Of a stretch of DNA of 64,000 nucleotides, positions 54,901-64,000 are shown piece after piece. Each line of letters starts with the position of its first letter. The stretch's first letter is position 1. A model generated the notes under the pieces. The model made no database searches. It saw only the letters and a program-made list of their open reading frames with translations, and was not told the origin of the DNA. The DNA comes from an uncultured Desulfovibrio sp. (GTDB taxonomy: Bacteria > Desulfobacterota > Desulfovibrionia > Desulfovibrionales > Desulfovibrionaceae). The position numbers and the translations under genes are program-made. The stretch covers positions 1-64,000 of the forward strand of contig CALVHF010000004.1 in NCBI GenBank assembly GCA_944327295.1. Direction: 5' to 3'.

Positions 54901-55471
54901 TGGAGCCCAAGGAACTGCGCGAGGTCATCTCCGTGATGCCGGCTATGCGGCCAAGGGCCCGCTCCAGAGGAGTGGCCACGGTGGTGGCCATGGTCTCGGG
55001 GCTGGCCCCGGGCATGCGGGCGCGCACAAAGACCACCGGAAAGTCCATCTCCGGCAGGGGCGCCACAGGCAGCAGCTGAAAGGATACGGCACCCGAGACG
55101 GCCAGGGCAATGGTGAGCAGGGTGGTGGCCACGGGCCTGCGGATGAAGGTGGAGGAGAGGTTCATGGGAATGAACTCTGGTCCAAAGCGCTTCTTCCTGC
55201 CCGGAATGGGCGTGTCCCTTTCGTCCCGCTCGTTCTGATCGTCTTCAGGGGGGGCGTTCAGCGTGTCCTGCCGTCCCGGCCCTGCCTGCTGGCCAGACTG
55301 TGTCTGATGAACAGCTGGCGCAGCAGGAGACCCGACCGTCTGGCCGGCAGGGGACAGGGGCTCCTGGCCGGAGGCCTCCTGTCCTTGAGCCGTTACAGGC
55401 TTTTCGTCCTCCTTCCTGCCGAAACCGAGGAAGTCTTTGAGTCTGCTCCAGAGGGTTCTTTGTTCAGGCAT
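51995..55471 (-). CDS. mdtC: RND multidrug efflux permease, MdtC-like, with N-terminal extension
   Basis: 1158 residues, about 110 longer than usual. A proton-driven inner-membrane pump subunit. The canonical RND start MNLSSTFIRRPVATTLL occurs at residue 103; before it is a Pro/Gln/Asp-rich hydrophilic extension that would face the cytoplasm. Typical elements are the TM4 region [20 protein letters not shown], two large periplasmic loops and the duplicated fold. The ATG at 55471 has a GGGGAG site 9 bp after the preceding gene's stop, favouring the long form, although an internal start at 55165 is possible. It is last in a membrane-fusion/permease/permease operon like mdtABC, whose two permeases form a mixed trimer. 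Confidence 0.93.
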   Translation of the reverse strand: MPEQRTLWSRLKDFLGFGRKEDEKPVTAQGQEASGQEPLSPAGQTVGSPAAPAVHQTQSGQQAGPGRQDTLNAPPEDDQNERDERDTPIPGRKKRFGPEFIPMNLSSTFIRRPVATTLLTIALAVSGAVSFQLLPVAPLPEMDFPVVFVRARMPGASPETMATTVATPLERALGRIAGITEMTSRSSLGSTNVILQFELDRDINGAARDVQAAINAARSTLPTMPSNPTYRKVNPSGAPILVLALTSETISSYQMYDMAQSVLAQKIAQVPGVGEVNVGGGALPSIRVDVNPQALYRNNLTMEDVNSCITNANAFMPRGMLSNNQHYWLIGVNDQLDAPKAYEDLVVATSENGGVVRLKDIATVQQGPQDVRSMAIFNNKSAVLLMIFKAQGANIIETVDRIKAMVPSMRQWVTEAVNLDVTMDRSITIRASLHEVEKSLLLSMGLVILVVFLFLRNNRATSIPAVAAPVSLIGTFSVMYVAGYTLDNLSLMALTIATGFVVDDAIVVLENIVRRLEKGETPLRAALNGSREVGFTIISMTLSLVAVFIPILLMPGTLGSLFREFAVVLSVSVLISMVVSLTTTPMMCATLLKSREDVLANFVVQPKPGLLGLLKRGWSSLLDLWSRFLDALRDKYTASLDVVVRHPRITLVVFFLVLVANVWLYIIIPKGFFPQQDTGTLMGGIRMDQSLSFQAGSEKLKRIQTIIRQDPAVSMVSSHYSGGRGSSGMFITLKPLEERKLSAQEVINRLRPKLSQEPGVQVFVQAAQELQMGGRSSRSQYQYTLQGDDIGELRTWSRKLVAALADNEVLKDVDSDLEERGLETVVTVNRDLLARYGVSMSEVDTALGLAYGQSQISTIYKDKNQYKVVVGFASDWWQTPEQLEVIRLPGTDGLVPLSTVAEVGAGFSSLSVSHQGQFAAITISFNLASGYALSDAQRVLDEASVQIGIPNTIIGSFQGTAKLYSETVANELILILTALIVLYIVLGILYESLIHPLTILSTLPPAGGGALIALLLFDMEFSVIALIGVLLLCGLVKKNAILMIDFALTAERESRMDPVTAILTACKLRFRPIMMTTFAAMFGAVPLALGQGDGAELRQPLGVAIVGGLAVSQLLTLYTTPVIFLCLDNIRHRFLFRRLKRRYGERKARLLIALRNAG

Positions 55472-55480
55472 GACGCTCCC

Positions 55481-58400
55481 CTACCTGCCGGTTTCGGATG
55501 AAGGACGGGCCTTTTTCTTGTGGGAGAACTGGTCAAACCAGATATAGACCACAGGCGTGGTAAAGAGGGTGAGCAGCTGGCTGAAGATGAGGCCGCCCAC
55601 CATGGTCACGCCCAGGGGCCTGCGCAGCTCGGCCCCCATGCCAGAGGTCAGGATGAGGGGCAGGGCACTCAGGAGGGCGCACAAGGTGGTCATGAGGATG
55701 GGCCGCAGGCGCAGGAGGCAGGCCTCGTGGATGGCCGAGACCGAATCCCTGCCTTCCCTGGTTTCCAGCTCCAGGGCAAAGTCCACCATCATGATGGCGT
55801 TCTTCTTCACAATGCCGATGAGCAGGATAAGGCCGATGATGCCCACCACGCCAAGTTCCATGTCCAGAGCAATGAGGGCCAGGATAGCACCAATGCCTGC
55901 CGAGGGCAGGGTGGAGAGAATGGTCAGGGGGTGCACGTAGCTTTCATAGAGCACGCCCAGCACAATGTAGACCGTGGCAATGGCGGCCAGAATGAGCCAG
56001 AGCTGATTGGTGGTGGAGCTCTCGAAGGCCTTGACGGCGCCCTGGAAGACAATGCGTATGGAATCCGGAGTCTTGATGGAGGCAATGGCCTCCTTGGTGG
56101 CCGCCACTGCATCGCCCAGATGGAAGCCCTCGGCCACATTGAAGGAGAGGGTGGTGGCCGGGAACTGGCCCTGGCGGGCTATGCCAAGCTGCACGGGTCG
56201 CTCCTCAATGCTTGCCACGGCCGTGAGGGGCACGGGCACGCCGCTGCTTGTCTGCACATAAACAGCCTCTATGTCCTGCGGCCCTCTGCGGAAGCGTTCG
56301 GCTGATTCCAGCACGACCTTGTACTGATTGGTCTGGGTAAAGATGGTGGAAATGAGCCGCTGGCCAAGGGAGCTGTAAAGGGCATCGTCAATGTCCTGCA
56401 TCTGTATGCCCAGGCGGCTCGCCGTATCCCTGTTGACGTTCACGTAGACCATGGTGCCCTGGGCCAGCAGATCGCTTGCCACGTGCTCAAGTTCTTCCCG
56501 TTCTCTCAAGGCGTTCTTGAGTTTTGCTTCCCAGACGTCCAGTTCTTCCCTGGACACGGCTTCCATGGTCACCTGATAGAGGGTTCTGGAGGTACGGTCC
56601 TCGATGGTCAGGTCCTGCACCGGATTGAGGTAGAGGCTGGTACCAGGGATTTCGTTGAGGGCCCGCTGCATGAGGCGCTTGGCTATGGCCGGCGCCCTGT
56701 CCTCGCGCTCGTCAAGGCTCTTCAATTCCACGGTGAGTCTTGAGGTCGCAAGGCTCGGGTTCTGTCCGTCCACGCCCACGAAGAAGGCCACGCGCTTGAC
56801 CGCCGGATCCGAGAGCAGAAGATCGGCCAGACGCTGCTGCCTGGCAGCCATGGCTTTAAAGGACGTCTGCTGCGGCGCTTCGGCCACACCCTGCAGAAGG
56901 CCTGTGTCCTGGACCGGGAAAAAGCCCTTGGCCACCACGACATAGAGAAAGCCTGTAAAGACGACAGACCCTGCGGCCACAAGGAGCATGAGGCGCTGAT
57001 GGTTGAGCACCACGATGAGGGCTTTGTCGTACAGGTGCAGAAGCTTCTGGAAAAAGCCCGTGGCATTCTCGATATAGGCGTCCTTGCCGGCCGTCTCCGC
57101 CCCCTGGGCCTTGCGTTCCCTCTTGAGCAGGACTGCGCAGAGCATGGGCGTGAGCGTCAGGGAGACGACCGCGGAAATAAGAATGGTCACGGCCAGGGTA
57201 ATGGCAAATTCGCGGAAGAGGCGCCCCGACACATCGCCCATGAAGAGCAGGGGAATGAGCACGGCCACAAGGGAAAGGGTCAGGGAGATGATGGTAAAGC
57301 CAATCTGGCCTGCGCCTGTGAGGGCTGCCTGCACGGGCCGCATGCCCTGTTCCAGAAAGCGGGTAATGTTCTCGATGACCACGATGGCATCGTCCACCAC
57401 AAAGCCTGCGGCAATGACCAGGGCCATGAGAGTCAGATTGTTGAGGGAAAAGCCCGCCAGGTACATGACGCCCAGGGTACCCACAATGGACAGGGGCACG
57501 GCCAGGGCTGGAATGAGCGTGGCTCTGGCATTGCGCAGAAAGAGCCAGATGACGGCAATGACCAGCACAACGGACAGAATGAGTTCAAACTGCACGTCTG
57601 CCACCGTGGCCCTGATGGTGGAGGTCCTGTCGGTGATGACCTGAACATTGACGCTGTTGGGCAGGGAGGCCTGCAGTGCCGGCAGACGCCTTGTTATGGC
57701 ATCGGCCACGGCAATGACGTTGGCGCCGGGCTGGCGCTGCACGGAAATGATGATGGAGGGCCTGATGGTCTGGGGGCTGCCGTCTTCGGCGGCATGCACC
57801 GTGTAGGCGGCCAGCAGGGCGTTTTCTGCACCCTCGGCCACTTCGGCCACGTCGCCCAGGCGTATGGGCGCGCCGTTCTTGTAGCCAATGATGGTCTGCA
57901 CGTATTCTTCCGGGCTTTCCAGCTGGTCATTGGCATTGATGGAGGAGGATCTGAGCCGGCCGTCCAGGCTGCCCTTGGCGGAGTTCACATTGGCCTGGGT
58001 GATGGCTGTGCGGATGTCCTCCATGGTGAGATTGGCCTGGGCCAGGGCCTTGGGATTGACCTTGACCCTGATGGCCGGCCGCTCGCCGCCGGAGAGGGTG
58101 ACCATGCCCACGCCCGAGAGCTGGGAGAGCTTCTGGGCTATGCGCGTGTCGGCCAGATCCTCCAGCCTGGTCATGGGCAGGACGTCCGAGGTGAGTGCCA
58201 GGGTCATGACCGGCGGATCGGCCGGGTTGACCTTGTTGTAGACCGGCGGATTGGGCAGATCCGAGGGCAGGAGCGTCAGGGCCGAGTTGATGCCTGCCTG
58301 CACTTCCTGTTCGGCCACATCCAGGGCTATGGAGAGGTCAAACTGCAGGGTAATGACCGAAGCACCAGCCGAGGAAAAGGAACTCATCTGGGTAAGGCCG

Positions 58401-58624
58401 GACATGGAGCCGAACTGCGTCTCCAGGGGCGCTGTCACCACGGCTGCCATGACGTCCGGGGAAGCGCCCGGATAGAAAGTCTGCACCTGAATGGTGGGAT
58501 AGTCTATCTGGGGCAGGGCCGAGATGGGCAGAAAGCGGTAGGCCAGCACGCCCGAAAGAAAGAGCGCCACCATGAGCAGGGAGGTGGCAATGGGCCGCAG
58601 GATGAAGATGCGCGAGATGTTCAC
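55481..58624 (-). CDS. mdtB: RND multidrug efflux permease, MdtB-like
   Basis: 1047 residues, normal RND length. It starts at GTG (58624) with AAGGTG upstream; the N-terminus [24 protein letters not shown] is the standard first transmembrane helix. The TM4 stretch [20 protein letters not shown] carries the proton-relay aspartates. The C-terminal half repeats the fold ([32 protein letters not shown]). It is the middle gene of the operon, 16 bp after the membrane fusion gene and 9 bp before the second permease. Confidence 0.94.
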   Translation of the reverse strand: MNISRIFILRPIATSLLMVALFLSGVLAYRFLPISALPQIDYPTIQVQTFYPGASPDVMAAVVTAPLETQFGSMSGLTQMSSFSSAGASVITLQFDLSIALDVAEQEVQAGINSALTLLPSDLPNPPVYNKVNPADPPVMTLALTSDVLPMTRLEDLADTRIAQKLSQLSGVGMVTLSGGERPAIRVKVNPKALAQANLTMEDIRTAITQANVNSAKGSLDGRLRSSSINANDQLESPEEYVQTIIGYKNGAPIRLGDVAEVAEGAENALLAAYTVHAAEDGSPQTIRPSIIISVQRQPGANVIAVADAITRRLPALQASLPNSVNVQVITDRTSTIRATVADVQFELILSVVLVIAVIWLFLRNARATLIPALAVPLSIVGTLGVMYLAGFSLNNLTLMALVIAAGFVVDDAIVVIENITRFLEQGMRPVQAALTGAGQIGFTIISLTLSLVAVLIPLLFMGDVSGRLFREFAITLAVTILISAVVSLTLTPMLCAVLLKRERKAQGAETAGKDAYIENATGFFQKLLHLYDKALIVVLNHQRLMLLVAAGSVVFTGFLYVVVAKGFFPVQDTGLLQGVAEAPQQTSFKAMAARQQRLADLLLSDPAVKRVAFFVGVDGQNPSLATSRLTVELKSLDEREDRAPAIAKRLMQRALNEIPGTSLYLNPVQDLTIEDRTSRTLYQVTMEAVSREELDVWEAKLKNALREREELEHVASDLLAQGTMVYVNVNRDTASRLGIQMQDIDDALYSSLGQRLISTIFTQTNQYKVVLESAERFRRGPQDIEAVYVQTSSGVPVPLTAVASIEERPVQLGIARQGQFPATTLSFNVAEGFHLGDAVAATKEAIASIKTPDSIRIVFQGAVKAFESSTTNQLWLILAAIATVYIVLGVLYESYVHPLTILSTLPSAGIGAILALIALDMELGVVGIIGLILLIGIVKKNAIMMVDFALELETREGRDSVSAIHEACLLRLRPILMTTLCALLSALPLILTSGMGAELRRPLGVTMVGGLIFSQLLTLFTTPVVYIWFDQFSHKKKARPSSETGR

Positions 58625-58640
58625 GGCTCGTTCACCTTAC

Positions 58641-59993
58641 TTATTGAGCAGAGGCTGGTGTGGCTGGTCCCTGTGCGGGTTGCTGTCCGGGACCTCTTCC
58701 CGGACCTTTCCCCTGTTCGTTTCCGGGACGCCTTTCAGGTGCGTCAGCCAGGCCGGCCCCACCCTGCTTGTTCGGTTGTGCCGGCAGAAGGACCGGGCCT
58801 TCCTCGGTGGCCAGGGGCGAGGGACGGTCCGAGAGCTGCACGGTGCGCACCGTGGCAGCCACGCGCACTTTTGACCCCTGACGCAGGCGGTCCACGCCGT
58901 CCACAACCACGCGCTCTCCGGCGGAAAGGCCCTTTTCAATGACCGTAATGGCGCCTGTGGCAATGCCCGTGGTCACGGAGCGCAGCTCGACGGTATTGTC
59001 GTCTTTCACCACAAAGACGTAGTTGCCGGCAGAACCGATCTGCACGGCTGCAGGCGGAACGGTGACGACATTGTCCAGGATGCGCACCCTGAGCCTCGCA
59101 TTGACAAATTCGTTGGGGAAGAGGCGTTCGTTTTCATTGGCAAAGACGGCCTTGAGGCGCACCGTGCCCGTGGCTGTATCTATGCGGTTGTCCACGGTGA
59201 GCAGTTCGCCCACGGCCAGGCACTCCTTCTGATCCCTGCTCCAGGCTTCCACCAGGGGCTTGGCAGGAAGCTTGTCGGGCTCCGTATGAGCCTTGGCATA
59301 GAGGGCTGCCGTGATGAGGGGCACATTGATTTCAGGCAGAGGAAAGACCACGTAGCAGGGCGTCACTTCGGTGATGCGCACAATGCCCGTGCTGTCGTTG
59401 GCCGTAATGAGGGTGCCTGGATCCACGTTGCGCAGACCAAGGCGCCCGGAAACAGGCGCTGTGATGCGGCTGTAGAGAAGATCCAGCTCCGCCGTGCGCA
59501 CATTGGCCCTGTCGGCGGCAACGGTGCCTTCCAGCTGCCGCACCTGGGCTACCTGCTGATCATAGGTTTGCCTTGCCACATAGTCTTTGGCCGCAAGCCT
59601 TGCATAGCGCTGCATGTCCTTGCGTGCATTGGCAAGCTCCGCCTCGTCTCTGGCGAGAGTCCCCCTGGCCTGGGCCAGGGCCGCTTCAAAGGGCCTTGGA
59701 TCAATCTGGGCCAGCACATCGCCTTCTCGTACCCTGTCGCCTTCGGTGAAGTAGAGCTTCATGAGCGTACCGCCCACTCGGCTCGTGACAAGGACATCGG
59801 CCGAAGGCAGCACCGTGCCTATGCCCTGCAGATAGTGGGGCACATCCTGGGCCAGGGCAGTGGCAACACTCACTGGTACGGTCATCTGCGGCGGTGCCAT
59901 CTTCTCCTTGGGCGCAAGGAGGCTGTAGAGACCAAGAGCGGCAAGGACAATGAGACCCAGGATGATGCGGCGGAAGTTGAAGATTCTGACCAT
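58641..59993 (-). CDS. mdtA: RND efflux periplasmic adaptor (membrane fusion protein), MdtA-like
   Basis: 450 residues. An N-terminal membrane anchor (FRRIILGLIVLAALGLYSLLA), then the lipoyl/barrel-sandwich halves (VTSRVGGTLMKLYFTEGDRVREGDVLAQIDPRPF and LLYSRITAPVSGRLGLRNVDPG) around a coiled-coil hairpin. A beta-barrel domain follows, then a long Pro/Gly/Gln-rich tail of about 60 residues. It links the inner-membrane pump to an outer-membrane channel. The ATG at 59993 follows GGAGCC. No TolC-type gene is in the operon, so the channel must be encoded elsewhere. Confidence 0.93.
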   Translation of the reverse strand: MVRIFNFRRIILGLIVLAALGLYSLLAPKEKMAPPQMTVPVSVATALAQDVPHYLQGIGTVLPSADVLVTSRVGGTLMKLYFTEGDRVREGDVLAQIDPRPFEAALAQARGTLARDEAELANARKDMQRYARLAAKDYVARQTYDQQVAQVRQLEGTVAADRANVRTAELDLLYSRITAPVSGRLGLRNVDPGTLITANDSTGIVRITEVTPCYVVFPLPEINVPLITAALYAKAHTEPDKLPAKPLVEAWSRDQKECLAVGELLTVDNRIDTATGTVRLKAVFANENERLFPNEFVNARLRVRILDNVVTVPPAAVQIGSAGNYVFVVKDDNTVELRSVTTGIATGAITVIEKGLSAGERVVVDGVDRLRQGSKVRVAATVRTVQLSDRPSPLATEEGPVLLPAQPNKQGGAGLADAPERRPGNEQGKGPGRGPGQQPAQGPATPASAQ

Positions 59994-60441
59994 GGAGGCT
60001 CCAGGGAAAGGCTCACGGAAGAGGAAGGATATATGAAGACAAAAACTTGTTGCCAGTGTGTGCGAGAGGATCTTGCCGGCAGGCAGGAAACCCGGGCAAG
60101 TATATAGGATTGAGCGAAATAGACAATACAGGCAAGAGTGTGACAATTTTGAAAGAATTGAAGTATTGGCTGTACTTTTAGCAAGCTTTGTCCATTTCCC
60201 CTGCAGTTTGTCCCTGGGACGTGCAGAAAAGTGTCAAAGGACGCACGGCACTGAAGAGATTGCCGGCGCAGGAACAAGGGAGAGAACATCCCTTGCGTGC
60301 CGAACAGAAACCAAAACAAAAAAGGCAGGGACCCTTGTTCCCCACTTGTGGAGAAAAGGATCCCTGCCGTCTGTTCACATGGGAGGTGTACCCAAAGGTG
60401 CTTATGGGAAGGAGTTTGGGTAGGGAAGTTGTACAGAAGAG
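59994..60441. other. Intergenic region between rubrerythrin and mdtA
   Basis: 448 bp. The left part (60315-60368) is the rubrerythrin terminator, and the right part upstream of mdtA is AT-rich (60100-60180). No gene or clear promoter is seen. Confidence 0.4.
60315..60368 (-). terminator. Terminator of rubrerythrin gene
   Basis: GGCAGGGA (60324-60331) pairs with TCCCTGCC (60361-60368), with two further C-G pairs inside after a mismatch. On the minus strand TTTTTTG follows the stem. Confidence 0.8.
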
Positions 60442-61017
60442 TTAGAAGGCGTAGTTGAGCTCTTCAAAGTGGGCCCTGGGATGAGCACACGCGGGACAGA
60501 CTTCGGGAGCTTCCGTGCCGCGCACAAGACAGCCACAGTTGCGGCAGCGCCACACGGTGACGTGGTCGCGCTTGAACATGGTGCCGTCTTCAATGTCCTT
60601 GCACAGCTTCAGGAAGCGCTTTTCATGGAATTCTTCGGCAATGGCGATGCTGCGCATGACAGCGGCGATTTCCGGGAAGCCTTCCTGTTCGGCCACGTCG
60701 GCGAAGGTGGGGTACATGTGGGAGTATTCCTCGTTTTCACCGGCGGCAGAGGCCTTCAGATTCTCGACAGTGGTGCCAATCTTGCCGGCAGGGAAGCTGG
60801 CCTGGACTTCCACAGCGCCGCCTTCGAGGAACTTGAACAGGCGGGAAGCGTGTTCCTTTTCCTGTCTGGCCGTTTCGGCGAAGATGTCGGACACGAGGAC
60901 GTAGCCTTCCTTCTTGGCCTTGCTGGCAAAGAAGTCGTAGCGGTTACGGGCCTGGGATTCACCGGCAAAGGCGGTGAGGATGTTCTTTTCGGTCTGGGTG
61001 CCTTTCAGAGATTTCAT
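60442..61017 (-). CDS. rbr: Rubrerythrin
   Basis: 191 residues, the length of Desulfovibrio vulgaris rubrerythrin. A non-haem diiron peroxidase that reduces hydrogen peroxide with electrons passed by its own rubredoxin domain. The ferritin-like four-helix part has the diiron ligands in FAGESQARNRYDFF, EKEHASRL, AENEEYSHMY-type and EEFHEKRF motifs. The C-terminal rubredoxin-like site is WRCRNCGCLV...CPAC. The ATG at 61017 follows GGGAGAC. The promoter carries an operator-like box that is also found upstream of tpx. Confidence 0.96.
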   Translation of the reverse strand: MKSLKGTQTEKNILTAFAGESQARNRYDFFASKAKKEGYVLVSDIFAETARQEKEHASRLFKFLEGGAVEVQASFPAGKIGTTVENLKASAAGENEEYSHMYPTFADVAEQEGFPEIAAVMRSIAIAEEFHEKRFLKLCKDIEDGTMFKRDHVTVWRCRNCGCLVRGTEAPEVCPACAHPRAHFEELNYAF

Positions 61018-61083
61018 GGATTGTCTCCCGATGCTGTTACAGGTTGAAAGTTCAGTGACCTCTTGGTCATTTCCTCTGGAGAT

Positions 61084-61095
61084 ATTAGTATCAAT
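61084..61095 (-). promoter_or_regulatory. Operator-like box over the rubrerythrin -10
   Basis: Reads ATTGATACTAAT on the minus strand, 11 of 12 identical to the box upstream of tpx (22519-22530). It overlaps the -10 hexamer, where a repressor would block transcription. Confidence 0.5.
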
Positions 61096-61113
61096 TCTCG
61101 TTAGTGATAGCAA
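61085..61113 (-). promoter_or_regulatory. Promoter of rubrerythrin
   Basis: On the minus strand TTGCTA (61108-61113), 17 bases, TACTAA (61085-61090), about 70 bp before the ATG. Confidence 0.55.
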
Positions 61114-61357
61114 GCTCTTTTTCTCGAAAAAGTGCTTTTTTTTGAAAAAAAATTGTTCCAGAGGTCGATCCGGAGGGGGTGTCAATCTTTACAGGGAATA
61201 TCAATAAGTTGATATAGGTGCGTTTCCGCCATCCTGCTCCTGGCGTGCCGCCAGTCTCCATGAGACGGGTGACAAAACCAGGATGGGGCTGTCCAGAAGC
61301 TTGTGCACAAGGCACTGCCGAGAAGGGATGCACGGGCAGCACAGGACGGCAGAGACG
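61114..61357. other. Intergenic region rubrerythrin-thiC
   Basis: No protein gene. It contains CCATCCTG (61229-61236) paired with CAGGATGG (61279-61286), enclosing a CTGGCG-TGC-CGCCAG hairpin near 61240-61254. This structured stretch lies beyond the thiC terminator and upstream of the rubrerythrin promoter. Confidence 0.4.
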
Positions 61358-61401
61358 AAAACGGCTCAGCACCACGGGCCTGTGTGCCGGGGGCTGAGCC
61401 G
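61358..61401 (-). terminator. Terminator of thiC
   Basis: CGGCTCAGC (61362-61370) pairs perfectly with GCTGAGCCG (61393-61401). On the minus strand TTTT follows. It lies about 100 bp after the thiC stop. Confidence 0.7.
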
Positions 61402-61502
61402 GAAGTGCTAGTGTGCAATTCTATGAGTCCACATACTGCTATCGACTGAAAATTACTGTATTTTCAGACGGGTGGAGCATGATGGATTGTTATAATGAGA
61501 CA

Positions 61503-62789
61503 CTAGAGAATCTTTGCGTCCTGCACCATCTTCACGGCACAGAACTTGCCGCACATGGCGCAGACCTTTTCGTCATGGTGCGCCATTCTGCGCTTGGTCA
61601 CCATTTCGGGATCAAGGGCAGCGGCCCTCATGCCTTCCCAGTCCAGGTTGCGACGGGCCGTATTCATGGCAGCTTCTCTGGCAAGGGCTCTCGGAGTGCC
61701 CAGAGCCACTTCACCGGCGTGGGCAGCAACCCTGGAAGCCATGACGCCTGCCCGTACGTCGTCCTTGTCCGGCAGGGTCAGATGCTCGGCAGGGGTGAGG
61801 TAGCAGAGGAAGTCCACGCCGGCCGTCACGCCGATGGCGCCGCCAATGGCACCGGCAATGTGGTCGTAGCCCGGAGAGGAGTCCACCACCAGCGGTCCCA
61901 GAACATAGAGCGGCGCTCCATGGGTCAGGGTCTTGATGGCTTCAATCTGCGTGCGCACGGCGGCAAGACTCACGTGACCGGGACCTTCGATCATGCACTG
62001 CACACCGTATTCCAGGGCGCGCTGCTGCAGGCGGGAGAGATTGAGGACTTCCTCGAACTGGGCACAGTCGCCGGCATCACAGCCGGCGCCGGGACGCAGG
62101 GCATCGCCCAGGGACAGGGTGACATTGTGCTTGATGGCAATGTCGAGCAGGCGGTCAAAGTGCTCGATAAGGGGATTTTCCCTCTTGTTTTCCAGCATCC
62201 ATCTGGCCAGCATGGAGCCGCCGCGGGAGACAATGCCCATGGCACGGCTCTTTTCGGCACCCATTCTGGCGCCGTCATAGGAGATGCCGCAGTGCACGGT
62301 CATGAAGTCCACGCCCTGTTCGGCCTGCTTGCTGATTTCGCCAAAAAGTTCCTCCGGATCCATGGAGGAAATTTCCCGGCCGCTGTCCAGGATGTGCTGG
62401 CCCACGGCATAGAGCGGCACTGTGCCCAAGGGGATGGAGCTTGCTTCCAGCATATGGACGCGGATTGTGTCCAGATCGCCTGCAATGGACAGATCCATGA
62501 TGGTATCTGCGCCAGCCTGCTCGGCCACAAGCAGCTTTTCCCGCTCAAGCTCGTCATTGCTGCACAAAGGCGAGGTGCCGATATTGGCATTGACCTTGAT
62601 GGATGCCGGCTGGCCAACCAGAATGGGTTTCAGGTTCTTGTGGGCGGGGTTGCCCAGCAAAACCATGGTGCCCTTGTTCAGGGCCGCGATGATGAGGTCT
62701 TTGGAAAGGCCTTCGCGCTCGGCAAGTTCGTCGAGATGAGCGTCGCAGAGCGCTTTCAGGACTGCGTTCCTGGCAAGAATATCAGACAT
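61503..62789 (-). CDS. thiC: Phosphomethylpyrimidine synthase
   Basis: 428 residues. A radical SAM-type enzyme that rearranges aminoimidazole ribotide to hydroxymethylpyrimidine phosphate for thiamine. The C-terminal cluster motif CAMCGKFC (CxxCxxxxC) is present, with the barrel motifs NANIGTSPLCSNDELE, HCGISYDGAR, IEGPGHV and DSSPGYDHIAGAIGGA. It lacks the long N-terminal domain of proteobacterial ThiC, matching the shorter anaerobe/archaeal type. The ATG at 62789 follows CAGGAGAG. A TPP riboswitch precedes it, so expression falls when thiamine is plentiful. Confidence 0.96.
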   Translation of the reverse strand: MSDILARNAVLKALCDAHLDELAEREGLSKDLIIAALNKGTMVLLGNPAHKNLKPILVGQPASIKVNANIGTSPLCSNDELEREKLLVAEQAGADTIMDLSIAGDLDTIRVHMLEASSIPLGTVPLYAVGQHILDSGREISSMDPEELFGEISKQAEQGVDFMTVHCGISYDGARMGAEKSRAMGIVSRGGSMLARWMLENKRENPLIEHFDRLLDIAIKHNVTLSLGDALRPGAGCDAGDCAQFEEVLNLSRLQQRALEYGVQCMIEGPGHVSLAAVRTQIEAIKTLTHGAPLYVLGPLVVDSSPGYDHIAGAIGGAIGVTAGVDFLCYLTPAEHLTLPDKDDVRAGVMASRVAAHAGEVALGTPRALAREAAMNTARRNLDWEGMRAAALDPEMVTKRRMAHHDEKVCAMCGKFCAVKMVQDAKIL

Positions 62790-62843
62790 GATGCTCTCCT
62801 GAAGAGCGTTGCAGGGCACATGCCAGGATGAAATGGTACATGC

Positions 62844-62936
62844 TTTCCTCCGGCAGCGTGAACTGCATCAGGTTCAAAGGGTCTGGCACAAGGCCACTCT
62901 CAGCTGCTCATGGCAGCTCCCCCAGCGTGACAGGGC
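62844..62936 (-). ncRNA. TPP riboswitch (THI element)
   Basis: On the minus strand the leader contains the conserved core: CACGCTGGGGGAGC, CTGAGAG, ACCCTTTGAACCTGAT and the closing CGCTGCCGGAGG. These are the P1-P5 signature segments of the THI-box in the correct order. It ends about 55 nt before the thiC start, leaving room for an expression platform. Confidence 0.95.

Positions 62937-64000
<1,064 letters not shown>

Overview
The window looks like a chromosomal segment of a sulfate-reducing deltaproteobacterium of the Desulfovibrionaceae. The evidence is an aldehyde oxidoreductase matching the Desulfovibrio gigas Mop pattern residue for residue at its iron-sulfur cysteines, a 191-residue rubrerythrin of the Desulfovibrio type, a Desulfovibrio-style outer-membrane porin, LL-diaminopimelate aminotransferase, an archaeal-type split glutamate synthase, and moderately high GC with dense same-strand operons. 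No integrase, transposase or phage gene was seen.

Layout. 1-12.6 kb is a nitrogen assimilation block: a sigma-54 dependent activator, a type III glutamine synthetase behind a near-perfect sigma-54 promoter, dapF and dapL (lysine and peptidoglycan), and a three-gene glutamate synthase ending in a strong terminator. 12.9-14.6 kb holds an orphan AAA/DUF4143 ATPase beside a 45-bp direct repeat. 14.6-20.0 kb carries a methyltransferase paired with a YcaO-TPR protein and three envelope proteins (DUF2333-like, a lipoprotein, an anchored small protein). 20.1-23.2 kb has an MFS transporter, prmA and tpx.

23.8-36.1 kb is the most unusual region: a MoeA-like protein and Mop, then a set of maturation-like genes: an FAD/iron-sulfur/CCG-domain oxidoreductase, two tandem paralogous CxxC proteins, a methyltransferase, (a tRNA-Met), a C_GCAxxG_C_C protein, a cysteine-rich radical SAM protein, a small CxxC protein and an AMP-forming ligase. 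A second group at 44.3-47.6 kb (XdhC-like protein, histidine phosphatase, degenerate MobA-like nucleotidyltransferase fused to an HD domain) probably belongs to the same function. Together they suggest a cofactor or protein modification system serving a molybdenum hydroxylase. Its chemistry is not known to me.

36.1-44 kb has thyX with an unknown partner, the porin behind an AT-rich 0.9-kb region, a polysaccharide deacetylase-like protein and an EF-G-like GTPase. 47.8-51.4 kb has a Fur-family regulator and acetyl-CoA synthetase, separated by 1.07 kb without a convincing gene. 52-60 kb is an MdtABC-type RND efflux operon. 60.4-64 kb has rubrerythrin, thiC behind a TPP riboswitch, and the start of NADP-type glutamate dehydrogenase, which is cut by the window end. 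tpx and rubrerythrin share a 12-bp operator-like element, suggesting common peroxide or iron control.
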